Counted from the stretch's first letter, positions 8,157 to 15,029 are shown. The stretch is DNA of 20,064 bases from Clostridia bacterium (GCA_017462125.1 JAFTRQ010000073.1:1-20064), one strand, 5' to 3'. The notes: generated from the letters alone by a model not told the origin. Numbers and translations: made by a program.

Positions 8157-8585
8157 CTAAATATTGCAATCGCTGTTTTGCGATTGCTCGATTTCATTTT
8201 CTTCTTTTGGTTTATATTTCTTCACGCCGAAGATGAAGTACAGAATGTGGAACAGCCATACACCGCTGAGAATTGCGCAAGGGATATACAAATCCTTGCG
8301 GAACATCATAAAGAAGCCAAATCCCATCAAAAGCGTAACGGTGATCATAATCTTGATCTTGGTGTGCCAAGTCATGCCTTGCCCCTTAACAAAGGATTCA
8401 AGATTGTTCTTATATAGCTTTGTTCCGATGAACCACTTATGTAATCTCTCCGAGCTTTTTCCAAAGCTGATCAGCGCAAGCATCAGAAAAGGAAACGCCG
8501 GGAGCATGGGAATGACTGCGCCGACAGCTCCGAGTCCAAGACCAATAAAGCCGAGGGTGAGCCATAATATTTTTTTAGCTTTCAT
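8157..8585 (-). CDS. DUF454 (YbaN-type) inner-membrane protein
   Basis: 142 residues. The N-terminal part, LGFIGLGLGAVGAVIPMLPA followed by FPFLMLALISFGKSSERLH, is the signature of the DUF454/YbaN family: a glycine-rich helix hairpin with a conserved proline loop, then a short amphipathic stretch. Two further helices follow (about 78-96 and 102-120) and a charged C-terminal tail. An in-frame ATG 14 codons upstream lies within the YgbA-like gene; I prefer MKAKKILWL, which has GGAG 10 bases upstream and overlaps that gene by 11 bases (translational coupling). The biochemical role of DUF454 is not established. In this operon it sits next to the YgbA-like protein and the CydDC-like exporters, which suggests an envelope or stress role. 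Confidence 0.85.
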   Translation of the reverse strand: MKAKKILWLTLGFIGLGLGAVGAVIPMLPAFPFLMLALISFGKSSERLHKWFIGTKLYKNNLESFVKGQGMTWHTKIKIMITVTLLMGFGFFMMFRKDLYIPCAILSGVWLFHILYFIFGVKKYKPKEENEIEQSQNSDCNI

Positions 8586-8925
8586 TTTGTTCTTTCTCCA
8601 ATCGTTTCTTTTCCTTTTTACTATCAATCACGTGCCTGATCGCCATAATCGGATGGCTGAATATCATCCGAGGTCCTGAAAAACGCATAACTTCTCGGAT
8701 TTTCTCACGCATTTCGGGCTTGTAGCAATGGACGCGGCAGTTGGAGCAAAAGGTCTTGGTTTCCATAAAGGGACACTTGTCGCTCCGCATCATAGCGTAC
8801 TGTGTCAGCGCCTCGCATTCGGGACAAAGTGTTTTCTTTGTCCCGTGCTTTTTCTTACAATAGAGGCTGATCATCAAGGCGACCGTGCGCTTTTCGCGCT
8901 CGCGCTTGGATTCAATTTTGTTCAT
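8575..8925 (-). CDS. YgbA-like nitrous oxide-stimulated promoter family protein
   Basis: 116 residues, soluble, basic at both ends, with seven cysteines (23, 34, 37, 51, 60, 63, 67) in the arrangement C-x10-C-x2-C-x13-C-x8-C-x2-C-x3-C. The core CPECEALTQYAMMRSDKCPF and FCSNCRVHCY, then a conserved YKPEMREKIREVMRFSGPRM segment, identify the family named after a nitrous oxide-stimulated promoter (E. coli YgbA is NO-inducible). The cysteines look like a metal or Fe-S site (inference). The ribosome site GGAGG lies 8 bases upstream inside the preceding ABC gene, and the two genes overlap by 14 bases. The family's molecular function is not established to my knowledge. Its place between CydC-like and DUF454 genes suggests a role in nitrosative, metal or tetrapyrrole stress. 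Confidence 0.88.
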   Translation of the reverse strand: MNKIESKREREKRTVALMISLYCKKKHGTKKTLCPECEALTQYAMMRSDKCPFMETKTFCSNCRVHCYKPEMREKIREVMRFSGPRMIFSHPIMAIRHVIDSKKEKKRLEKEQNES

Positions 8926-10597
8926 ACATCTTGCCTCCTTCTACACGATAAATTCGGTCTGCGATCGCCATCGTGGACTCACGGTGGGATACGAGAATAA
9001 TACTTTTCTTGTTCTTCTGCTCTTTGAGAGCTTTCAATATAATACCTTCGTTTATGCTGTCCACGTTGCTCGTCGGCTCGTCGAGAAGGATCAGCTCGCT
9101 GCCGCGCAGGAACGCACGGGCAAGTCCAATACGCTGTTTCTCACCTGCCGAGAGGTTATCTCCGAGTGCGCCGACCTTTGTTTTATATCCGTCGGGGAGT
9201 GTGAGGATAAAATCGTGGATAGATGCAAGCTTGCAAGCCGCTTCGATCTCTTCCTGTGTGGCATCGGGCTTGGCGATACGAAGGTTATCTTCAATGGTTT
9301 CGTCAAACAGATAGGTGACTTGGCTGACCATCGTGACGTTATCGAGCAGGCTGTCGCCGTCGAGGCTATCAATATCAATACCGTTATACTCGATGTTACC
9401 TTTACTCTTTTGCCAGAAGCGGAGTAAGAGCTTGAGAAAGGTGGATTTTCCGCATCCCGACTCACCGACAATACCGATGATCTCGCCCTTTTCGGTGTGC
9501 ATACAGATGTCGGTCAGCACCTCGGTTTCTCCGTCGTAGGAGAAGGAAAGGTCGGTTACTTTGAGGTCGTTATATTGGATTTTCTTGCCGTTCTGAACGG
9601 GAGTTACCGCAGGTTCTTCTGCAAGGAGATTCAGCACACGGTCGCCACTTGCAAAGGTCTGCGTGAGGTTTCCGGGCAGAGCCGAGATCGCAATCACTGG
9701 GCCGAACGAACCGAACACGGCAACCACGCCGATAACCATTCTGCCGACCGAGAGCATATCTGCGGCAACAAGAGCGATGCCGACCGAAAGCGTTGCGATA
9801 ATGAACAGAGATACGCAAAGTTCGGTTGCTGCACTTGCTTTGGTAATGTCATGCTTCATCGCCTTGATTTCACGGAGCAGAATGTCAGATCGGTCATTGA
9901 CCTCCTTTTCACGTTCCTTGCCTGCGTTGTTAAGAACGATATCCTTGATGCCTTTGATACTGTCAAGGAAGTAGGCATTAAAGCCTGCAAACTCGGCACG
10001 GTATTTCACGCCCGATGCTTTGAGCTTGGACGAGGATATGATCGGAACGATGATACCGATGGTAATAAATCCGAGGAGTGCGATCAATGCGAGATACCAG
10101 CTTGAAACAAATCCTACAAAGAGGAACACGCAGGTCGATACGATAACTGCGATACAAATGGGCGAGATCGTGTGCGCGTAGAATACTTCGAGCGTTTCAA
10201 TATCCGAAGTGATCATAGCAATGATCGAACCCTTTTGCTTGCTTTCGAGCTTCGCAGGGCAAAGCTCACGGAGTGCGCCGAAGATTTTATCACGGAGTAC
10301 CGCAAGCAAACGGAATGCGATATAGTGGTTGCTGTACTGCTCCAAATAGCGTAAGAGTCCACGAAGCACACCGCAACCGATGGCAAGTCCGATAATCAGT
10401 CCGTAAGAGAGCGCGATAGCCTCGCCGAGAGCCTTGGCAACGCCGATTGCACCCATCAAAGTAACGCCCATCGCGCAGATGAATCCGACCGAGCCGTTGA
10501 TCACGGCAAGGATCATAAAATAGGCAAGACTGCCGAGAAGGAGGATAAGATTCGCCATAATTACAGCGCCGCTTCTGCGAAGTTTTGGCTTTTTCAT
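8912..10597 (-). CDS. ABC transporter, fused permease-ATPase half, CydC-like
   Basis: 561 residues: six hydrophobic helices in about residues 13-310, then an ATPase domain with Walker A GESGCGKST from residue 378, signature LSAGEKQR, Walker B LILLDEPTSNVD and H-loop SHRES. It starts with an ATGA overlap to the upstream half-transporter (10594-12333) and has GGAGG 7 bases upstream, so the two are made together and probably form a heterodimer. The best general match is the CydC/CydD-type class of half-transporters (thiol and possibly haem export in E. coli), but no cytochrome bd genes are nearby, so I call it CydC-like only. Followed, with a 14-base overlap, by the YgbA-like gene. Confidence 0.9.
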   Translation of the reverse strand: MKKPKLRRSGAVIMANLILLLGSLAYFMILAVINGSVGFICAMGVTLMGAIGVAKALGEAIALSYGLIIGLAIGCGVLRGLLRYLEQYSNHYIAFRLLAVLRDKIFGALRELCPAKLESKQKGSIIAMITSDIETLEVFYAHTISPICIAVIVSTCVFLFVGFVSSWYLALIALLGFITIGIIVPIISSSKLKASGVKYRAEFAGFNAYFLDSIKGIKDIVLNNAGKEREKEVNDRSDILLREIKAMKHDITKASAATELCVSLFIIATLSVGIALVAADMLSVGRMVIGVVAVFGSFGPVIAISALPGNLTQTFASGDRVLNLLAEEPAVTPVQNGKKIQYNDLKVTDLSFSYDGETEVLTDICMHTEKGEIIGIVGESGCGKSTFLKLLLRFWQKSKGNIEYNGIDIDSLDGDSLLDNVTMVSQVTYLFDETIEDNLRIAKPDATQEEIEAACKLASIHDFILTLPDGYKTKVGALGDNLSAGEKQRIGLARAFLRGSELILLDEPTSNVDSINEGIILKALKEQKNKKSIILVSHRESTMAIADRIYRVEGGKMYEQN

Positions 10598-12333
10598 TTC
10601 GTCACCTCCGCGTAGCCTTCTTCAAGGTTCTTCTGTGTAGTATAAAGTTTGGCGTAACCCCCGCACTTTTCCATCAGCTCGTCGTGTGTTCCGCTTTCCT
10701 TCAGCTCGCCCGATTCCATATAGTAAATAAGGTCGGACGGAACTACGTTGGCAAGACGGTGAGAAATCACGATAACCGCCTTTTCTCTCGACAGAGCCTT
10801 GATATTTGCCATAATAATGGCTTCACTCTCGATATCAATATTGCTTGTGGCTTCGTCGAACACGTAAATGTCCTTGTTTGCCACGAGATTGACCGCAAGG
10901 GCGAGTCTTTGCTTCTGACCGCCCGAAATGTTGGCAGCATCCTCGGTGATCACCTTGTCAAGACCGCCGTTCTCACGGATGAAGTCAAGAAGATTGACCT
11001 TTTCAAGTACCGTATAGATTTCCTCGTCGGTCACGTTTTTATTGGCAAGTATAAAGTTTGCTCTGACCGTTTCATTGAAAATATATGTGTTGTAGCTTAC
11101 AACCGCAAGGTGCGAGTAGTAGGACTCACGGGAAAGGCTATCAAGCGCTTTACCGCCAACCGTGACAACACCTGATTTCGGTCTGAACGCGCCGAACAGC
11201 ATATTGACCACGGTGGATTTACCGCATCCCGATTCACCGACGATTGAGGTCATGCCTTGCTTAGGGAAGGTCATTGTCACATTCTTCAGCACGTCACGCT
11301 TGCCGTCGTAGGAGAAGGTCACGTTATCGACCTTGAGTTCGGTATCCTCTACCGCTTCTTCACCCCAAACGGGATCGGGCTGTTCAAGAAGCGAAAGTAT
11401 CTTCTTTCCGGCAGATGCACCGTTCATAGCGATATGGAACGCCGAGCCGAAGGCACGGAGCGGAAGGAAGAAGTCCACCGCTACAAGAATAAGGAACAGA
11501 GCCGCTACGGGAGATAAGCTCCAATTCGTTACGGCAATGATGGACATGGCAATACCAAGACCTGCGCCGCCGTATGCCACCAAATCCATAATGGTGGTGC
11601 TTGCGAGCTGCATCACAAGGACTTTCATTGTGATCTTGCGGAAATCCTCGCTCGTTTCGTTCATTTTGCCGTGCTGTGCTTCATCTGCTTTGAAAATTTT
11701 AAGCTCCTTGAGTCCCTGAACGCTGTCGAGGAAGGAGTCGCCCATGGAGGTGTACTTGCCCCAATATTTTGCAAAAATCCGCTTTGCCCATTTGGAAACG
11801 GCAACGATGGATACGGGGATCAGCGGAACACAGCAAAGCAGAACGAGCGCGACCTGCCATTGAATGCCGACCGTAATGCCAAACAGAATGAAGGGCGCGA
11901 GCATTGCGTAGAAGAACTGCGGAATGTAGGAGGAATAGTAGAGGTCGAGCTGCTCTACACCCTCCATCGAAACCTGCGTAAGCCCTGCCATGCTCATACC
12001 GTCGGTAGAGCGAACGCCGAGTTTGACAATCTTGTTGTAAACGCGCTCACGAAGGTCTTTCTTTGCCTTTCTGCCGAGGGTGTCTTTGAGATCACCGACA
12101 AGGCGAGTGGTCGTGTATCGGATTGCAATTCCGACCACGGCACAAACGGCAGGCCATAAGAAGATGACCGCCCCTCCGCTGTATTCGTTGTAATGTATGG
12201 CAAGGTTGATTGCCCAACAAATTGAGGCAGTTATACCTACGTTGGCGAACAATCCAACCACCATTAAAGCGACGGTGTAGAATATGTATTTCTTGTTTCC
12301 TCCGAGTAATCGGAGAAGGTTTTTATCGATCAT
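10594..12333 (-). CDS. ABC transporter, fused permease-ATPase half, CydD-like
   Basis: 579 residues. An N-terminal membrane domain is followed by an ATPase domain with Walker A GESGCGKST from residue 366, signature ISGGQKQR, Walker B IYVFDEATSNID and H-loop SHRLA. The usual Walker-B leucine is replaced by phenylalanine (VFDEATS), also seen in some CydD-type proteins. The start MIDKNLL is fixed by an ATGA overlap with the stop codon of the methyltransferase gene; a longer in-frame reading upstream would run inside that gene. The ribosome site is weak, so translation probably depends on coupling to the methyltransferase. It likely dimerises with 8912-10597. Substrate unknown; amino-acid, thiol or tetrapyrrole-like export are possibilities from the family. 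Confidence 0.9.
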   Translation of the reverse strand: MIDKNLLRLLGGNKKYIFYTVALMVVGLFANVGITASICWAINLAIHYNEYSGGAVIFLWPAVCAVVGIAIRYTTTRLVGDLKDTLGRKAKKDLRERVYNKIVKLGVRSTDGMSMAGLTQVSMEGVEQLDLYYSSYIPQFFYAMLAPFILFGITVGIQWQVALVLLCCVPLIPVSIVAVSKWAKRIFAKYWGKYTSMGDSFLDSVQGLKELKIFKADEAQHGKMNETSEDFRKITMKVLVMQLASTTIMDLVAYGGAGLGIAMSIIAVTNWSLSPVAALFLILVAVDFFLPLRAFGSAFHIAMNGASAGKKILSLLEQPDPVWGEEAVEDTELKVDNVTFSYDGKRDVLKNVTMTFPKQGMTSIVGESGCGKSTVVNMLFGAFRPKSGVVTVGGKALDSLSRESYYSHLAVVSYNTYIFNETVRANFILANKNVTDEEIYTVLEKVNLLDFIRENGGLDKVITEDAANISGGQKQRLALAVNLVANKDIYVFDEATSNIDIESEAIIMANIKALSREKAVIVISHRLANVVPSDLIYYMESGELKESGTHDELMEKCGGYAKLYTTQKNLEEGYAEVTK

Positions 12334-12947
12334 AATTTCATTTTCCGCGCCGTCACGCAGAGCCATCCTTTCTCGTTTTTGTCAATTTGAATATCCGTAA
12401 AGCCTGCATTCGCAAGAAATGCGCGAAGCTGCTCGCCGTTGTAGATGGTCATACCGTCGATCTTTTCAGCCCATTTATCGTCCTTGTTCGTATCTCCGGT
12501 GGATTCGTTGCAGATCATAAAGCATCCGTGTGGTGCAAGAACACGGTAGATTTCGCCCAAGCACTTTTCAATCTCCGGCCAAAAGTAGATGGTTTCAAAT
12601 GCGGTAACAACGTCGAAGCTGTTCTCGGAGAACGGCAGAGCAAGAGCACTACCTTCGATAACGTCGCATCTTCCGTCGGCAATTGCTTTTCGATTGACCT
12701 GTCGTGATTTCTCAACACTTACGGGCGAATAATCGAGTCCGCTTACACGACCGCGCGGACAAAGCGCAAGCATTTTTTTGATGTTGGCACCGCCACCGCA
12801 TCCAACGTCGAGGACGGAAGAATTCTCCGCAATCTTTATATGTTTCATCCCCCACTCAGCCATAGCGCTATGACCGCTGTTCATCATGGCAACCATGATC
12901 TTGCCGCCAAAGCCTTGGGGCTTTCTTGTATTTTCAAAAAATGACAT
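12330..12947 (-). CDS. Class I SAM-dependent methyltransferase
   Basis: 205 residues with a Rossmann-type methyltransferase core: motif I VLDVGCGGGAN (residues 45-55), the acidic residue after strand 2 in GLDYSP, motif for strand 4 FDVVTAFETIYFWP, and the IYRVLAPHGCFMICNES segment. This is the Methyltransf_11/UbiE-like group. I chose MSFFENTRK because GGAGG lies 5 bases upstream (12957-12953) and because the leader palindrome lies 5' of it; a start 10 codons further upstream would cover that leader element. It is first in the long operon and overlaps the CydD-like gene by ATGA. Methyl acceptor unknown; in this setting it could modify the molecule that the exporters carry (inference). Confidence 0.9.
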   Translation of the reverse strand: MSFFENTRKPQGFGGKIMVAMMNSGHSAMAEWGMKHIKIAENSSVLDVGCGGGANIKKMLALCPRGRVSGLDYSPVSVEKSRQVNRKAIADGRCDVIEGSALALPFSENSFDVVTAFETIYFWPEIEKCLGEIYRVLAPHGCFMICNESTGDTNKDDKWAEKIDGMTIYNGEQLRAFLANAGFTDIQIDKNEKGWLCVTARKMKL

Positions 12948-12963
12948 ACTAACCTCCAAAGAA

Positions 12964-12985
12964 TTGGTTAGCAACAACTAACCGC
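12964..12985 (-). promoter_or_regulatory. Palindromic leader element, site 3 (GGTTAG-N6-CTAAC)
   Basis: TTGGTTAG (12964-12971), 6 bases, CTAACCGC (12978-12985), located 6 bases 5' of the methyltransferase ribosome site and about 45 bases into the predicted transcript. The arm nearer the gene (CTAACC on the minus strand) could instead pair with GGTTAG at 12954-12949, which includes two bases of the Shine-Dalgarno sequence, so two mutually exclusive hairpins are possible. Confidence 0.65.
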
Positions 12986-12998
12986 ACATTTTTTAATT

Positions 12999-13030
12999 AG
13001 CGAACACCATAGCAGTTAGCGTTCGCTTAC
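12999..13030 (-). promoter_or_regulatory. Degenerate second operator and hairpin at the transcription start
   Basis: GTTAG-N6-CTTAC at 13015-13030 matches the leader palindrome at all but one base of the 5-base arms and covers the expected transcription start, 6 bases after the -10. The same stretch also contains a 7-bp inverted repeat, AGCGAAC at 12999-13005 with GTTCGCT at 13021-13027. A repressor bound here would block initiation. Confidence 0.5.
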
Positions 13031-13036
13031 TCGGAT

Positions 13037-13065
13037 ATTATATCATAAAATCTAAAAAATTACAA
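13037..13065 (-). promoter_or_regulatory. Sigma-A promoter of the long transport operon
   Basis: On the minus strand: -35 TTGTAA (13065-13060), 17-base spacer, -10 TATAAT (13042-13037). It gives a leader of about 80 bases before the methyltransferase start. Confidence 0.7.
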
Positions 13066-13107
13066 GATATACGGAAGAAAAGTAACAAAATCCTCCTCTT
13101 ATTTTTT

Positions 13108-13137
13108 GCGGACAAGCTGAAAAGCCTGTCCGTTTTT
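13108..13137 (+). terminator. Plus-strand intrinsic terminator without an upstream gene
   Basis: CGGACA (13109-13114) pairs with TGTCCG (13127-13132), extended by an inner GC/GC pair around a short loop, and is followed by TTTTT on the plus strand. On the minus strand it is followed by A residues, so it only works left to right. No plus-strand gene lies between the divergent operon start and this point. Confidence 0.65.
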
Positions 13138-13421
13138 CATTTGTTCAAAAATTTTTAACCGGAAGTTTGGCATTTACGGTAATTGTGCCGTAGAAGAACA
13201 CAACGGAAAAAACTCACTCAAACAAGCCAAAACCTTTAATAAGAGAACGGAAATTTTTGAAGAAATTTTCACAAACGATTGAATTTCACCCCTCTGAAAT
13301 TCCGAATAGGTGAAAGCACTTTTCAAAAATCCACGGTCAGAAGTAAGCAGAAGTTGTTAGAGAGAAAATTTGAAAAATTTTTGCCGCCTGCCTTGCAAAA
13401 ACGCTTTCCACGATGGGTTAG
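13138..13421. other. AT-rich gap without a recognisable gene
   Basis: I see no credible gene here. The stretch contains a perfect inverted repeat GAATTTCA-N6-TGAAATTC (13281-13302) and an imperfect direct repeat beginning TAGGTGAAAGCA at 13307 and again at 13419. No sigma-A promoter of good quality is visible. It could be decayed sequence upstream of the broken gene that follows. Confidence 0.5.
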
Positions 13422-13971
13422 GTGAAAGCAGTTTATCAAATGACTTACGCCATGCTGCAGGACAAAATGCGGCTTTCCGCCTGCCATATCAAAGGGGAGG
13501 AGGGCATGAAGGAAGCAAAAGCACTCAAAAATATCGAGTGGCAGGAGTTCTTTATCGCCTGTGATATGGCAGCGCATCTTTTTTGAGCTGGGAGAATACG
13601 AAAACGCCCTTGCTTCCTTCAAAGAAAGCGTGGATGTGATTGAGCGATTTATGTATCCCGACAAACAGGGCTATGATGCTTACCCGATCGGCGGCACGCA
13701 TGCGAATCACGCAATGACGATTTTGGATATCGCGGCGTGCATGGCTCGATTGGGCAGAACAGACGAAATCGATGCGCTGATCGAGAAGGCAAAGCATATT
13801 TATTTTGCTGCCTATGAACACATCGAGTTGCGTGACTACAATAAAACTATGCGTGGAATGATCGACTATTTCGCAAAAGAATATCATGAAAAGAAGTTAG
13901 ACGATTACAGGCCGCTTGATTTAAGCGAGATCGAACGGCGTGTAGAAGAAAAAAGCGCCAGAGCAAAATGA
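13422..13971 (+). pseudogene. Truncated, frameshifted TPR-like protein gene
   Basis: Two overlapping reading frames join into one protein if one base is removed from the T6 run at 13579-13584. The first frame runs from an in-frame stop just before 13422, through MKEAKALKNIEW (ATG at 13506), to a TGA at 13584. The second continues as FFELGEYENALASFKESVDV and ends at 13971. The helical pattern (AAHLF-ELGEYENALASFKES, then ACMARLGRTDEIDALIEKAK) resembles tetratricopeptide repeats as in the C-terminal part of HTH-TPR regulators. No DNA-binding N-terminus is present, so the gene is also 5'-truncated. A GGAGGAGG stretch precedes the ATG at 13506, so a short product is possible, but it would end at the frameshift. 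A sequencing error in the T run cannot be excluded. Confidence 0.6.
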
Positions 13972-13998
13972 CATTCGTATAGTCTCTCCCTTTTTTGC

Positions 13999-14020
13999 TA
14001 TTTAGAAAAAAATCTAAATA
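13999..14020. promoter_or_regulatory. Operator 1 of the SdpR-like repressor
   Basis: TATTTAGA-N6-TCTAAATA, perfect 8-base arms, just upstream of the -35. The arms are identical to those of the second site at 14055-14076. Confidence 0.75.
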
Positions 14021-14024
14021 TCAC

Positions 14025-14053
14025 TTGACAACCGGCGCACAGTATGCTATACT
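14025..14053 (+). promoter_or_regulatory. Sigma-A promoter of the sdpRI-like operon
   Basis: Consensus -35 TTGACA (14025-14030), 17-base spacer, -10 TATACT (14048-14053). It is flanked on both sides by identical-arm palindromes, as expected for an autorepressed promoter. Confidence 0.88.
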
Positions 14054-14054
14054 C

Positions 14055-14076
14055 TATTTAGAACAAATTCTAAATA
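14055..14076. promoter_or_regulatory. Operator 2 of the SdpR-like repressor
   Basis: TATTTAGA-N6-TCTAAATA, extended by one more pair (14054 and 14077), lying over the transcription start and touching the ribosome site (GGAGG at 14077-14081). Centre-to-centre distance to operator 1 is 56 bases. Confidence 0.8.
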
Positions 14077-14088
14077 GGAGGCTTACCC

Positions 14089-14400
14089 ATGCCCTTTGCC
14101 GATACCTTTACTGCACTGTCCGATCCCGTGCGCCGTGAGATCCTGCTCCTGCTGCGCGCCGGGCGGCTCACCGCCGGGGAGATCGCCACGCACTTTGCCG
14201 ACCGCATGACCGGCGCGACGGTGTCCTATCACCTCGCGAAGCTGCGCCGCGCCGACCTCGTCTTCGAGGAGCGGCAGAAAAACTACATCTATTACAGTCT
14301 CAACACCTCGGTCATCGAGGAAATGATGCTCTGGCTCGCCCAGTTCAGTGACGCCGTGCCGGGGCTCGATCCCGACAAGGCGAAGGAGGTGCAGTCATGA
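14089..14400 (+). CDS. SdpR-like ArsR-family autorepressor
   Basis: 103 residues, a single winged helix-turn-helix domain. The start FADTFTALSDPVRREILLLL and the recognition-helix region TGATVSYHLAKLRRADLV followed by the wing EERQKNYIYYSLN are typical of the ArsR group that includes SdpR of Bacillus subtilis. It has no cysteine pair for metal sensing, in keeping with an SdpR-type rather than a metal-sensing ArsR. The ribosome site is GGAGG 7 bases upstream. The gene overlaps the next, an SdpI-type membrane protein, by ATGA. In B. subtilis, SdpI holds SdpR at the membrane when the toxin SdpC is bound, which relieves repression; the same logic is likely here (inference), using the two palindromes around the promoter. 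Confidence 0.9.
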   Translation: MPFADTFTALSDPVRREILLLLRAGRLTAGEIATHFADRMTGATVSYHLAKLRRADLVFEERQKNYIYYSLNTSVIEEMMLWLAQFSDAVPGLDPDKAKEVQS

Positions 14401-15029
14401 CCCGCCGCGATTTTTGGCGCACGCTCATCCTGACCAGCGCCGTCTGCCTGCTGCCTCTTGCCGCCGGACTGCTCCTCTGGGGGATGCTGCCCGAGTCAGT
14501 GCCCGTCCACTGGAATACCGCCGGTGAGCCGGACGGCTACGCCTCCCGGGCGTTCGCTGTTTTTGCGCTGCCTGTGATCTTTCTTGCCATCAACCTCTTC
14601 ACTCACGCCTGTGTGCAGCTCGATCCGAATGCGCAGAAGGCCTCCCGCGTTATCCTGGCCATCGCCCATTGGACCAGTCCGGTCATGGCACTGCTCTGCA
14701 TGGGGATCGCCTACGCCTGGGCGCTGGGGACTGAGCTGGCCGTTGAGCGCATCGTGCCGGCCGGGGTCGGCGTGCTGATCGCCTTCATCGGCAACTATCT
14801 GCCCAAGTGCCGCCCCAACCGCACCATTGGCATCCGTGTCCCGTGGACGCTCGCCAGCGACGAAAACTGGATGCGGACTCACCGCTTCGGCGGCTGGCTG
14901 TACTTGGCGACCGGCATTCTCGTCGCGGTCGGCGGGCTCTGCGGCTTTGTGGCGATCCTCTTCGTCGCCCTGCCGCTCTTCTTCGTGCCGGTCGTGTATT
15001 CCTACGTTCTGCATCGGCAGGGCATTTAG
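14397..15029 (+). CDS. SdpI-family membrane protein (DUF1648 plus SdpI domains)
   Basis: 210 residues. Helix 1 is at about 9-30, followed by LPESVPVHWNTAGEPDGYAS, the DUF1648 signature, then several more helices. The C-terminal half has NRTIGIRVPWTLASDENWMR and THRFGGWLY, the SdpI-domain signature on a cytoplasmic loop, then two further helices. Family members act as immunity proteins against the SdpC toxin and as signal transducers that sequester SdpR. It is translated by coupling (ATGA overlap) to the SdpR-like gene, and a CPBP protease gene follows after 10 bases. No toxin gene of SdpC type is present in the window, so it may serve defence against neighbours' toxins or act as a membrane-stress sensor. 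Confidence 0.9.
   Translation: MTRRDFWRTLILTSAVCLLPLAAGLLLWGMLPESVPVHWNTAGEPDGYASRAFAVFALPVIFLAINLFTHACVQLDPNAQKASRVILAIAHWTSPVMALLCMGIAYAWALGTELAVERIVPAGVGVLIAFIGNYLPKCRPNRTIGIRVPWTLASDENWMRTHRFGGWLYLATGILVAVGGLCGFVAILFVALPLFFVPVVYSYVLHRQGI

Noticed and set aside
8912..12333. Naming the exporter pair cydD and cydC.
   Set aside because: No cytochrome bd oxidase genes are present and similarity is at family level only, so I kept 'CydDC-like' without symbols.
13323..13887. Two minus-strand frames of about 110 codons in and before the TPR-like remnant.
   Set aside because: No ribosome sites; they overlap the plus-strand remnant, whose translation has clear repeat-like helices. The cysteine- and phenylalanine-rich products look like chance.
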